Assembly (NCBI GenBank): GCA_027488395.1
Contig: JAIYBT010000010.1
Coordinates: 217,446-281,445, forward strand
Reading direction: 5' to 3'
DNA: 64,000 nt
DNA from: Methylophilaceae bacterium
GTDB taxonomy: Bacteria; Pseudomonadota; Gammaproteobacteria; Burkholderiales; Methylophilaceae
This document shows positions 46,728 through 55,556 of this stretch, one piece after another. Made by a program: the position numbers and the translations under genes. How positions within the stretch are numbered: the first letter of the stretch is position 1; each line of letters starts with the position of its first letter. A model generated the notes under the pieces. That model made no database searches and was not told the DNA's origin. It saw only the letters and a list, made by a program, of their open reading frames with translations.

Positions 46728-47582
46728 ATGAGTTCAAACGATACCCTTTTAAGCATTGAGCGTTTGTGTGTGAGCGCAAAAGCTAAGCCCGACCACATGC
46801 TGGTCAATGATGTATCGTTAACCCTTGCTCAAGGTAAAACCACTTGTATTGTTGGCGAATCTGGCAGTGGTAAAAGCCTGACCGCGCTCAGCATTCTCAA
46901 ACTACTCTCGCCGCAATTACAGACCCGTGGACGCATTGTATTTCAGGGGCAAGACCTTTCCGCGTTAAATGAACAAGCGATGCAAGGTATTCGCGGCAAA
47001 CAAATCGGTATGATTTTTCAAGAACCGATGACTTCATTAAATCCAGTGCTGACCATCGGATTTCAGATTGGTGAACCACTGACCACCCATCTCAACCTGC
47101 ACGGTGATGCCTTAAAAACACGCGTTAGCGCTTTATTAGCGCAAGTGGGTATTGATCCACTCCGCGCTAACAGCTATCCAGACGAGTTATCTGGCGGTCA
47201 GCGACAACGGGTCATGATTGCGATGAGCATTGCGTGTAAACCACAACTCCTCATTGCCGACGAGCCCACCACCGCGTTAGATGTCACCGTTCAAGCGCAA
47301 GTGTTGCAGCTTCTGGATCGCTTAAAGCAAGAAATGCACATGGGTATGTTATTCATCACGCATGATTTTGGCGTGGTGGCTGACATTGCTGACGATGTGG
47401 TGGTCATGTTTCGTGGCGACATTGTTGAACAAGGATCGGTGCAACAAGTACTCAATCATCCACAACATCCTTATACACAAGCGCTGCTGGATTGCGTTCC
47501 CGATGCGGCAGGAAAAAAAATGCTCAAACCTATGACCTATGATTGGTTACCGACACCGCCTGCTGGAGCGAGTCATGCATAA
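46728..47582 (+). CDS. ABC transporter ATPase, OppD/DppD type
   Basis: A 284-residue ATPase of the oligopeptide/nickel import group: Walker A GESGSGKS, Q-loop MIFQEPMTSLNP, signature LSGGQRQR, Walker B LLIADEPTTALD, switch His in LFITHDFG, and the group-specific C-terminal HPYTQALLDCVPD with its Cys. It lies 3 bp after hisS and overlaps its partner by 8 bp. No permease or binding protein is nearby. It interrupts the hisS-yfgM order known from E. coli. Confidence 0.9.
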   Translation: MSSNDTLLSIERLCVSAKAKPDHMLVNDVSLTLAQGKTTCIVGESGSGKSLTALSILKLLSPQLQTRGRIVFQGQDLSALNEQAMQGIRGKQIGMIFQEPMTSLNPVLTIGFQIGEPLTTHLNLHGDALKTRVSALLAQVGIDPLRANSYPDELSGGQRQRVMIAMSIACKPQLLIADEPTTALDVTVQAQVLQLLDRLKQEMHMGMLFITHDFGVVADIADDVVVMFRGDIVEQGSVQQVLNHPQHPYTQALLDCVPDAAGKKMLKPMTYDWLPTPPAGASHA

Positions 47583-48396
47583 GCCAATTTTGGAAGCGAA
47601 ACACTTATCAAAACAATACACGCAAACCCACGGCACGTTTGGCTTACAACACACCACCATTAAAGCGTTGGATGATGTCAGTTTATGTTTGTATCCAGGC
47701 ACCACGCTGGCGGTGGTTGGCGAGTCTGGCAGTGGAAAATCCACCCTTGCACGCGGCTTAATGCGCTTAATCAACTTAGATAGCGGGTCTGTGATGTTCA
47801 ATGGCGATGATTTTTTAACCCTCGCGCCTAAAGCCTTGCGTGCAGCGCGTCGAGAAATACAAATGGTGTTTCAAGACCCGTTTGCCTCCCTTAACCCTAG
47901 AATGCGGGTCGGTGACATTATTGCGGAAGGCTTGGTCATTCATGACATCGGCAACGCCAGTGAACAAACGGCACAAGTCATCAATATGCTTGAAAAAGTT
48001 GGCTTAAATGCGGATGACAGATTTAAATTCCCGCATCAATTTTCTGGCGGACAACGTCAAAGAATAGGCATTGCGCGCGCTTTGATTTTAAAACCAAAAG
48101 TCGTCATTTGTGATGAACCCGTGTCAGCGCTGGATGTATCAGTACAGGCGCAAATTTTATTGTTATTAAAATCGCTTCAACAAGAAATGGGCCTCAGTTA
48201 TTTGTTTATTACGCATGATTTGCGCGTTGTTCGTCATATTGCAACCGACATGATGGTCATGCAAAAAGGCAAAGTAATTGAGCAAGGAAGCGTGGAAAGC
48301 ATTTATAATGCACCCCAACAAATTTACACACAGCAACTACTCAATGCAATTCCCGGGCAGCGACAAGCGTTGACTGCTGATTTGCAAACGATTTAA
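47575..48396 (+). CDS. ABC transporter ATPase, OppF/DppF type
   Basis: A 273-residue partner ATPase: Walker A GESGSGKST, MVFQDPFASLNPRMRVGD, signature FSGGQRQRIGIARAL, Walker B VVICDEPVSALDVS, LFITHDLRVVRHI. Together with the gene before it, it would power an oligopeptide- or YejABEF-type importer whose permeases must be encoded elsewhere. The start ATG 47575 overlaps the upstream gene; the frame is open to 47539. 14 bp before yfgM. Confidence 0.9.
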   Translation: MHKPILEAKHLSKQYTQTHGTFGLQHTTIKALDDVSLCLYPGTTLAVVGESGSGKSTLARGLMRLINLDSGSVMFNGDDFLTLAPKALRAARREIQMVFQDPFASLNPRMRVGDIIAEGLVIHDIGNASEQTAQVINMLEKVGLNADDRFKFPHQFSGGQRQRIGIARALILKPKVVICDEPVSALDVSVQAQILLLLKSLQQEMGLSYLFITHDLRVVRHIATDMMVMQKGKVIEQGSVESIYNAPQQIYTQQLLNAIPGQRQALTADLQTI

Positions 48397-48410
48397 CCGC
48401 AGGAAAGCAT

Positions 48411-49049
48411 ATGGCTTACGATTTAGAAGAGCAGGAACAACTTGACGAGTTTAAAGCTTGGTGGCAAAAAAACGGCAAATGGGTCATTCGTTTTGTCCTT
48501 GCCCTGATTGTCGCCTACGGTAGCTGGACTGGCTATCAATCTTGGGTCAACAATAAAGCGACGCAAGCCTCAACCGCCTATCAAGCGCTGATAACCACTT
48601 CATTATTGGATGTAGATGCGAAAAAAGCTGAAAAAATTGCTGCAGAAGCCCAAGCCATCGTTGACCAATTTAGCATGACCCCCTATGCGGGCCGTGCAGC
48701 GCTATTTGCGGCCCGTGCATTGCATGAAGCTCATTTAAACCCAGCCGCAGAAAAACAATTGCAATGGGTAGCAAGCAACGCGAAGGAAACTGCTGTTCGG
48801 CACATGGCCACAGTTGAAATCGCAGGGTTGCAAATCGAAAAAAATGCATTAGACGATGCTCAAAAAACCTTATTAACTATCAATGATGCAGGGTTTTCTG
48901 GCCTAAAACATGCACTTCTCGGTGATATCTATTTAGCTAAACAACAAGAAAAAGAAGCCAAACAAGCTTATACAGAAGCGTTAAAAGGGTTAGATCCCGA
49001 AGGTAAATTATTTTATTTAACGCAACAAAAACTGGATGCATTAGGCTAA
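48411..49049 (+). CDS. yfgM: YfgM, ancillary SecYEG translocon subunit
   Basis: A 212-residue protein with a short cytoplasmic N-terminus (DLEEQEQLDEFKAWWQKNG), one membrane segment (WVIRFVLALIVAYGSW) and a periplasmic TPR-like domain. In E. coli it associates with SecYEG and PpiD and hands proteins to periplasmic chaperones. It precedes bamB directly (1 bp), the conserved order. Confidence 0.92.
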   Translation: MAYDLEEQEQLDEFKAWWQKNGKWVIRFVLALIVAYGSWTGYQSWVNNKATQASTAYQALITTSLLDVDAKKAEKIAAEAQAIVDQFSMTPYAGRAALFAARALHEAHLNPAAEKQLQWVASNAKETAVRHMATVEIAGLQIEKNALDDAQKTLLTINDAGFSGLKHALLGDIYLAKQQEKEAKQAYTEALKGLDPEGKLFYLTQQKLDALG

Positions 49050-49050
49050 C

Positions 49051-50250
49051 ATGCGTTTTGATATTCTATCGAACAAGCCCCTGATGTATTGGGTGCGCCC
49101 AGTCTTTTTCAGCCTGATAATCACCTTATCAGGCTGTACTGCTTTTACAGACATTAAAACCAATCTCAGCGATAGCTTGTTTGGCGCTGATCCAGCCAAT
49201 CCTCCCGCAGAATTGGAAGACATCAAAGCCTCATATCAGCTCAACGTGTTGTGGTCAGCGGATATTGGTGAATCTGGCCGATTTACCTACCAACCAACAG
49301 TTGATGAAAAGCTGCTGTATGTGACCAATGCCGCGGGTGAGGTGATTCAACTGTCTTCGGAATCAGGTAAAGCACTTTGGAAAACAGCGTTAAACGAACC
49401 CGTCAGTAGCAGCATAGGCTTAGGAGGCGGTTTGGTGCTGGCAGGAACCAGCAAAGGCCATCTTTACGCCTTAAACCTCAATGGTAAAAAATTATGGAGT
49501 GCCATTTTAAGTAGTGAGGTACAGGGCCAACCGCGTTATTTTGATGGCACAGTGATTATACGCACCACAGACCAGCATATTTATGGCATTGATGCCGCAG
49601 ATGGCAGAAGAAAATGGGCTTACGAACGCGCAGTGCCCTCTTTATCGTTAAAAACACAAGCGGGCATCGTGGTGGATGGTGGCGCAGTGTATGCAGGCTT
49701 TCCAGGAGGAAAATTGGTAGCGATTCGCGCTGATAATGGCAAATTATTGTGGGAAGCCACCGTTGCACAACCCAAAGGCGTCACTGAAATTGAACGGATT
49801 GCCGATATTACCAGCTTGCCTTATGTCGATGGACCTGTGGTCTATGTGGTGGCCTACCAAGGCAAAATTGCGGCGGTGGATCGTCAACGTGGACAAGTGC
49901 TGTGGTCTCGCGATATCTCAAGCTATGTCGGACTTACCGGTGAAAACGACAAAATATACCTTACGCACACCTTAGGTTCCGTCTACTCGCTTGATAATAG
50001 CAATGGAAAAACCCATTGGCGTCAGGGTAATTTAGGATACCGTAACTTAACTGTTCCCCTCCCCGTTGGCACTGTAATCGCAGTGGGTGATTTAGAAGGC
50101 TATATTCACTTATTAAGCCAAGATGATGGCAGCTTTGTCGGTCGCACCCAACTAGGGAGTCAAGCCATCATGTCCATCGTAAGTGGTCAAACCAATCAGT
50201 TCTTTGCGCAATCGCGTGACGGCAACCTTTACGCAGTCAATATCAAATAA
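49051..50250 (+). CDS. bamB: Outer membrane assembly lipoprotein BamB
   Basis: A 399-residue lipoprotein with lipobox LSGC (Cys near residue 29) and an eight-blade beta-propeller of PQQ-like repeats ([22 protein letters not shown] in parts, [38 protein letters not shown]). It supports BamA in barrel insertion. Its stop TAA shares a base with the der start (TAATG), so the two are translationally linked. Confidence 0.95.
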   Translation: MRFDILSNKPLMYWVRPVFFSLIITLSGCTAFTDIKTNLSDSLFGADPANPPAELEDIKASYQLNVLWSADIGESGRFTYQPTVDEKLLYVTNAAGEVIQLSSESGKALWKTALNEPVSSSIGLGGGLVLAGTSKGHLYALNLNGKKLWSAILSSEVQGQPRYFDGTVIIRTTDQHIYGIDAADGRRKWAYERAVPSLSLKTQAGIVVDGGAVYAGFPGGKLVAIRADNGKLLWEATVAQPKGVTEIERIADITSLPYVDGPVVYVVAYQGKIAAVDRQRGQVLWSRDISSYVGLTGENDKIYLTHTLGSVYSLDNSNGKTHWRQGNLGYRNLTVPLPVGTVIAVGDLEGYIHLLSQDDGSFVGRTQLGSQAIMSIVSGQTNQFFAQSRDGNLYAVNIK

Positions 50251-51680
50251 TGCTACCCACCATTGTGCTTGTTGGCCGACCTAACGTCGGCAAATCTACT
50301 TTATTTAATCGCCTCACCAAATCAAGAGATGCCCTCGTTGCTGATTTACCGGGCTTGACCCGTGATCGGCACTACGGTCGCGGCCTGGGCGCAAGTCAGC
50401 CCTATTTAGTCATTGATACCGGCGGCTTTGAGCCGACCGCAGATAGTGGCATTTTAAAAGAAATGGCTAAACAAACCCTGTTAGCGATTGATGAAGCAGA
50501 TGTGATTATTTTTCTGGTGGATGCACGTGCTGGCCTAACACCACAAGAGTTCACCATTGCACACACCTTACGCAAAGCGCAGCGCCCTGTGTTATTGGCG
50601 GTCAATAAAACCGAAGGCATGCAAAAAGCTGTCGTCAGTGCTGATTTTCATGAATTAGGTATGGGTGAGCCTTTATCGATTTCTTCAGCACACGGTGAAG
50701 GTGTGCGTGATTTAGTGGAATTAGCATTAGAATCGATTGCGGAAAAAGAAGTAGAAACTACACCCAGCTTAAATGATGTACCGCGAATTGCGATTGTGGG
50801 TCGACCCAATGTTGGTAAATCTACGCTGGTCAATGCTCTGCTCGGGGAAGACCGCGTCATTGCATTTGACCAACCTGGCACCACCCGTGATTCGATCGAA
50901 ATCAATTTAGAAAAGAACGGTAAAGATTACATTATTATCGATACCGCAGGCGTACGTAAACGTGGCAAAGTGTTTGAGACCGTTGAAAAATTTTCGGTGA
51001 TTAAAACCATGCAAGCCATTGAAGACGCCAATGTCGCGATTTTAGTGGTGGATGCACAAGATGGCATTACCGAGCAAGATGCCCACGTTGCAGCTTATAT
51101 CCTCGAAACAGGCCGTGCATTGGTGGTTGCAATCAACAAATGGGATGGCCTACAAGACGATGAACGCGAATGGATTAAGCGTGAAATTGACCGCAAGTTA
51201 CAGTTTCTAGACTTTGCAAAATTTCATTACATTTCTGCTTTACGTAAAAAAGGTTTAAACGAACTATTTACCTCGGTGGATATTGCGTTTAAAGCCGCCA
51301 TGGTCAAGCTCGCCACACCGCAACTGACACGGGTGTTGGGTGAAGCAACGATTCAACATCAGCCGCCGATCAGCAAAGGTATTCGTCCTAAATTACGTTA
51401 TGCACACCAAGGCGGTTCAAACCCACCGATCGTGGTGGTGCATGGTAATCACGTCGACCATATCAAAGATAGCTATACCCGTTATTTGGCTGGCGTATTT
51501 AGAAAAGCGTTTCAGTTGGTGGGCACCCCGTTGCGTGTGCAATACAATCAAGGTGAAAATCCATTTGATAAAGAAGATGTGCGCAAACCAGGGGAAGGCT
51601 TAGTCACCATGCGCAGACGTAAAAATGAAATGCGCGCCAAACTAAAAGCACGTAACGAAAAAAATAAAACTAAAAAATAA
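50250..51680 (+). CDS. der: Ribosome assembly GTPase Der (EngA)
   Basis: A 476-residue GTPase with two G domains: first [27 protein letters not shown] and NKTEG (the usual NKxD is NKTE); second [28 protein letters not shown] and NKWD. A C-terminal KH-like domain ([17 protein letters not shown]) and basic tail follow. Needed for 50S assembly. Last gene of the block; terminator at 51722-51748. Confidence 0.96.
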   Translation: MLPTIVLVGRPNVGKSTLFNRLTKSRDALVADLPGLTRDRHYGRGLGASQPYLVIDTGGFEPTADSGILKEMAKQTLLAIDEADVIIFLVDARAGLTPQEFTIAHTLRKAQRPVLLAVNKTEGMQKAVVSADFHELGMGEPLSISSAHGEGVRDLVELALESIAEKEVETTPSLNDVPRIAIVGRPNVGKSTLVNALLGEDRVIAFDQPGTTRDSIEINLEKNGKDYIIIDTAGVRKRGKVFETVEKFSVIKTMQAIEDANVAILVVDAQDGITEQDAHVAAYILETGRALVVAINKWDGLQDDEREWIKREIDRKLQFLDFAKFHYISALRKKGLNELFTSVDIAFKAAMVKLATPQLTRVLGEATIQHQPPISKGIRPKLRYAHQGGSNPPIVVVHGNHVDHIKDSYTRYLAGVFRKAFQLVGTPLRVQYNQGENPFDKEDVRKPGEGLVTMRRRKNEMRAKLKARNEKNKTKK

Positions 51681-51721
51681 ATCTATCCATCAGCAATAGA
51701 ATATTAATGATTGAATGCAAC

Positions 51722-51748
51722 AAAAAAGGGCGCCTAAGCGCCCTTTTT
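51722..51748. terminator. Bidirectional terminator between der and sppA
   Basis: A6, stem GGGCGC / GCGCCC (51728-51733 with 51738-51743), loop CTAA, T5. It serves both convergent genes. Confidence 0.9.
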
Positions 51749-51762
51749 ATTATTGATTGCGG

Positions 51763-52728
51763 TTAACGTAAACTCAACGCTGATTGATTTACGCCTAGTT
51801 GTTGACCAATACTGGCGCCCAATCGTTTTGCAAAGCGATCGACCACCGTCTCTTGGTAGGTAAAGTCCACAATTTCTTCTTGTTTAATGATCTCGCGTGC
51901 TACGTAATCAGCACTGCCCTCAGCATCAGCCAAGCCCAAACGCACGCTCTCTTCCCCATTCCAAAATAAACCACTAAAGGTTTGCGCATCTTCGTGCAGG
52001 CGCTTACCGCGACCATCACGCACGACTTTAATAAATTGTTGATGAATTTGATCCAGCATGGCTTGCACCATCGCTTTTTGTTTCGGATTTACTGGCGAAA
52101 ACGGATCCAACATGCCTTTATTCTCACCCGCTGTCAGCAATCGACGCTCTACCCCAACCTTTTGCATCAGCTCAGTAAAGCCATAGCCATCCATCAGCAC
52201 GCCAATCGAGCCAACAATACTGGCTTTATCCACATAAATTTTATCGGCAGCGACTGCAATGTAATAGCCACCTGAGGCACAAATGTCTTCAACCACTGCA
52301 TACACAGGAATCTCAGGATGCAATTTTTTCTGGCGATTAATTTCATCGTTAATAATGCCAGCTTGCACTGGGCTACCGCCTGGGCTATTAATGCGCAGAA
52401 TAATGCCCTTGGTGCCTTTGTTATCGTAAGCATCCTTTAAACTGCTGATGATCGCATCAGCATTTACCTGCCCACCCGCTTCAATCACACCATTGATGTC
52501 AATCAACGCGGTATGTGCATCGGTTGCGGTTTTAGATTGTCCAACCCAGCCACTAAACAGCATGATTAAGAAAAACAAATAAATAAAGGTCAGTGATTTA
52601 AAAAAGATAGACCACCTTCTGGCAGTGGTCTGTTCTTTTAAGCCAGCCAACGCAATATTTTCTAAGGTCGTTTTGGCCCAGTGTGTGTCCGAACTAGATT
52701 GACTTGAGGTGGTTTGCGGGTCTTGCAT
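51763..52728 (-). CDS. sppA: Signal peptide peptidase SppA (S49 family)
   Basis: A 321-residue membrane protease of the short (single-domain) type. An N-terminal cytoplasmic part of about 40 residues, one membrane segment (TFIYLFFLIMLFSGWVG), then the S49 domain: RINSPGGSPVQAG, catalytic Ser in EDICASGGYYIAVAADKI, SIVGSIGVLMDGYGF and Lys in TAGENKGMLDPFSP. It degrades cleaved signal peptides. It follows the Rieske gene by 74 bp. Confidence 0.93.
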   Translation of the reverse strand: MQDPQTTSSQSSSDTHWAKTTLENIALAGLKEQTTARRWSIFFKSLTFIYLFFLIMLFSGWVGQSKTATDAHTALIDINGVIEAGGQVNADAIISSLKDAYDNKGTKGIILRINSPGGSPVQAGIINDEINRQKKLHPEIPVYAVVEDICASGGYYIAVAADKIYVDKASIVGSIGVLMDGYGFTELMQKVGVERRLLTAGENKGMLDPFSPVNPKQKAMVQAMLDQIHQQFIKVVRDGRGKRLHEDAQTFSGLFWNGEESVRLGLADAEGSADYVAREIIKQEEIVDFTYQETVVDRFAKRLGASIGQQLGVNQSALSLR

Positions 52729-52802
52729 AATGGGCTTTCATTAAAAAATTTCAATTAAACTTCATCGCGATTCATACACAGATTATCATACGCCGTCGAG
52801 GG

Positions 52803-53180
52803 TTACCCTATCTCTGACGACAACTGCTCAAGGTGGACCTGAATGACACCTGCACGTTCAGTCACTGGGATGGCTTTTAATGCGCGTCCTTGACAGGGTC
52901 CCATCACACAATGACCGTCTTCAGGATGGTACATGGCGCCGTGCGTTGCACATATAATCCATTCTTGGCTACGATTAAAAAATTGGCCGGGTGTCCAGTC
53001 CAACTCAATCGGCACATGCGCGCAACGGTTGACATAGGCATATGCCACCCCTTGATAACGCACTAAAAATCCAGTCGTTTGTGCGCCTAATTGAGGAATA
53101 TCAAAGCGTAAGCCATCACCTTTTTCGAGCAATTGTGAGCTGTCAAAGTGCAAGGGGGTCGGGGTAGAGGCTACACTCAT
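52803..53180 (-). CDS. Rieske [2Fe-2S] ferredoxin-like protein
   Basis: A 125-residue soluble Rieske protein. Ligands: C-A-H in NRCAHVPIELDWTPG and C-A-T-H in CATHGAMYHPEDGHC. No signal peptide or membrane segment, so it is a small cytoplasmic electron carrier or dioxygenase-ferredoxin type. ATG 53180 overlaps the HAD stop in ATGA; the frame open to 53213 is only overlap. Physiological partner unknown. Confidence 0.9.
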   Translation of the reverse strand: MSVASTPTPLHFDSSQLLEKGDGLRFDIPQLGAQTTGFLVRYQGVAYAYVNRCAHVPIELDWTPGQFFNRSQEWIICATHGAMYHPEDGHCVMGPCQGRALKAIPVTERAGVIQVHLEQLSSEIG

Positions 53181-53866
53181 CGCTGACTCGAGGGCGTATG
53201 TTGCATCAACCATTGTTGCAATGTTGGCACATCTGCAAACATCTGATCGGGCGAATAACTGCTTAATTGGCTGGCTGTTTGCGAGCCATACGTCACCGCA
53301 ATGGTGGAAACGCCCGCTTGCTTGCCCATTTGAATATCATATTGTGAGTCGCCAATCATGACTGTGCGTTCAGGCAAAGCGACCAGTTCATCCATCAAAC
53401 TATCTAGCATTTGTGGATGAGGTTTTGAAAAACACTCATCGACCGTTTTGGTCGCAAGGAAATATTTAGCCAAGCCAGAAGTGTGCAACGCAAGATCTAG
53501 CCCGCGCCGCCCTTTACCTGTTGCAACGGCCTGCTTACAGCCTTTTTTGGCGAGTGCTACGATGGTGTCTTGAATGCCTGCAAACAATACAATTTGCGGT
53601 TCATTGGCGTAATACAACCGTTGATAATGACTGGTGAGTGCTTGTGCCTGCGTCTGCGGAATCTCCCCAAACAAGGTGAGAATAGACTCACGCAAACCCA
53701 AACCAATAATACTGCGTGCACGGACTTCAGTCAGTGGCGGCAAGCCTGCTTCAGCTGCCGCTTGAATTAATGCCTGGCTGATCATGCCAGTGGAATCGGC
53801 GATCGTCCCATCCCAATCCCAAACAATTAAATCAAATAATGGTGCTGACATAGGTGTATCTATCAT
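53177..53866 (-). CDS. HAD-family hydrolase (Gph-like)
   Basis: A 229-residue HAD phosphatase: motif I VWDWDGTIADSTG (Trp instead of Phe/Leu between the hydrophobics and the two Asp), motif II ATGKGRRGL (Gly-Lys after the Thr), lysine SKPHPQ, motif IV MIGDSQYDIQMG. It lies directly after rluC (stop TGA, then ATG) and overlaps the Rieske gene. Substrate not readable; the rluC-HAD-Rieske-sppA order is common in betaproteobacteria. Met6 (53851) is an alternative start. Confidence 0.85.
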   Translation of the reverse strand: MIDTPMSAPLFDLIVWDWDGTIADSTGMISQALIQAAAEAGLPPLTEVRARSIIGLGLRESILTLFGEIPQTQAQALTSHYQRLYYANEPQIVLFAGIQDTIVALAKKGCKQAVATGKGRRGLDLALHTSGLAKYFLATKTVDECFSKPHPQMLDSLMDELVALPERTVMIGDSQYDIQMGKQAGVSTIAVTYGSQTASQLSSYSPDQMFADVPTLQQWLMQHTPSSQR

Positions 53867-54967
53867 TCAATTAACGTGCGTGGTTTGTAGCGTGTTTAAA
53901 AAGGTCTCTAAAGCCGCAGGTAACGGCGCAATCAAATGTAGCGACTCACCTGTGATTGGATGTGCAATTTTGGTTTCACTAGAATGTAAAAACATTCGTT
54001 TGAGCCCTTGTTTGATTAACTGTTTATTGAGCGCAAAATCACCGTATTTATCATCGCCCACAATGGGATAGCCCAAATGCGATAACTGTACGCGCAATTG
54101 GTGGGTACGCCCGGTAATGAGTTTTGCCTGTAATAAACTATATGGCCCTAATGACTGTTGCAAATAGAACCAAGTTTCTGAGGTTTGAGATTCGACCTCA
54201 AATTTACCACGTGCCGCTTGCCGCTTTGCAACAACACCCGCAGACTTCAGTGATTTTTGAGCACCACGGTGCTCATCCAACAAAGGCATATCCACCACTT
54301 GTACACGCCGTTCACCATCGGCGGTTAAAAACTTTTGTAGGTGAAGCGCGACTTTTTTCTGCTTTTCCGTCCATTGTCCTTGCACCAACATCAAGTAACG
54401 CTTATCCATGTGATGATGACGCATGGCTTCATGTAACGCCGTCAGGGCTGACCGTTTTTTGGCGATCATTAACACCCCAGAGGTTTCTCGATCTAAACGA
54501 TGCACCAGCTCTAAAAATTTTGCTTGTGGTCGTTCAAGCCTGAGTTGTTCAATCACCCCTAGGCTGATTCCACTGCCTCCATGTACCGCCATGCCTGCGG
54601 GTTTATTGAGGGCCAACATAGCATCATCTTCGTATATCACCATGTCAGCTAAGTGGGCTTTTACCGCATGCTGGACAGGTTTGATTGCAAGCTCAGCGAT
54701 TCGAATCGGTGGAATTCTAACCTCATCCCCCAATTGCAAACGATACTCTGCAGATACCCTTTTTTTATTAACGCGCACTTCACCACTGCGTAAAATCCGA
54801 TAAATATGACTTTTTGGCACACCCTTGAGCACTTTGGCCAAATAGTTATCAATGCGCTGCGTTTCCGAAGCTTCGTCAATGCGAAATAGCGAGACACGAT
54901 CACTTGCAGGCTTTTGTTGCTCTACTTCGGCAGCATTTCCCGAGCGCGTTTCTGTGTTTACAACCAT
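53867..54967 (-). CDS. rluC: 23S rRNA pseudouridine synthase RluC
   Basis: A 366-residue synthase for positions 955/2504/2580 in E. coli. N-terminal S4 domain (RIDNYLAKVLKGVPKSHIYRI), then LNKPAGMAVHGGSG, catalytic HRLDRETSGVLMIAKK, and TGRTHQLRVQLSHLGYPIVGDD in parts. The frame is open to 55060; ATG 54967 is preferred because the S4 domain begins about 35 residues later, but no good ribosome site decides it. Divergent from rne, the same pairing as in E. coli. Confidence 0.9.
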   Translation of the reverse strand: MVVNTETRSGNAAEVEQQKPASDRVSLFRIDEASETQRIDNYLAKVLKGVPKSHIYRILRSGEVRVNKKRVSAEYRLQLGDEVRIPPIRIAELAIKPVQHAVKAHLADMVIYEDDAMLALNKPAGMAVHGGSGISLGVIEQLRLERPQAKFLELVHRLDRETSGVLMIAKKRSALTALHEAMRHHHMDKRYLMLVQGQWTEKQKKVALHLQKFLTADGERRVQVVDMPLLDEHRGAQKSLKSAGVVAKRQAARGKFEVESQTSETWFYLQQSLGPYSLLQAKLITGRTHQLRVQLSHLGYPIVGDDKYGDFALNKQLIKQGLKRMFLHSSETKIAHPITGESLHLIAPLPAALETFLNTLQTTHVN

Positions 54968-55526
54968 AGGTGTGATGTCATGCTTTGATTTATACGTGGT
55001 TATCGCTATACTGTGAACGAGCTTGTTGTTTGAATGTCGTGATTCATGCATGACGAACATGCGCGCTTATGATGAGAATTTCTTCTTAGCGCATAAAAAC
55101 AGCAATTTCACACAAAATTTTTGGTGAATACCGCTCACCATCAAGTAGCGATAATTATATTGAAATGTTAAAACGCGAAAGCTCTCGCAGAATAAAAATT
55201 GACACGAGCTTGGCGTTTGCCGAACCTGAATTTTAACGAATTTAAGTGCTGTTTAGGGTTTTATTTTAATCAGGCGTATTGTTTTATTACCAGTTTTCTT
55301 GAATCCGTTTACCTCGGTAGAAAACAAAAACCATACCCCTTGAGTGTCCTAAACGGTCCCAAAGATCACATCAAATCCATCCAAATGCATCAAGTTGCAT
55401 CACGATGAGATGTTGTCTTACCTGTGTTTAATCAGTGCGAGTGACATTATTTCACTCTTCATATGATGCACACTGTGCGTTGAATTCTGGAGGTTGCTTG
55501 TCAACCCCGGCTCGCCCCTCACGCAA
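54968..55526. other. rluC/rne divergent region and rne leader
   Basis: About 560 bp holding promoters for rluC and rne and a probably long rne leader. A TTGACA at 55199-55204 lacks a matching -10 at the right distance. A small hairpin (GCGA/TCGC) lies at 55175-55188. No gene is supported here. A long leader fits the autoregulation known for E. coli rne. Confidence 0.5.
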
Positions 55527-55551
55527 CTCCGTTCTGCGGCTTCGCATGGAG
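55527..55551 (+). promoter_or_regulatory. Hairpin covering the rne ribosome site
   Basis: CTCCGT (55527-55532) can pair with ATGGAG (55546-55551), with an inner GCG/CGC stem and a GCTT loop. The 3' arm contains the Shine-Dalgarno GGAG, 5 nt before the start ATG at 55557, so folding would limit translation. Confidence 0.5.
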
Positions 55552-55556
55552 CCTCT

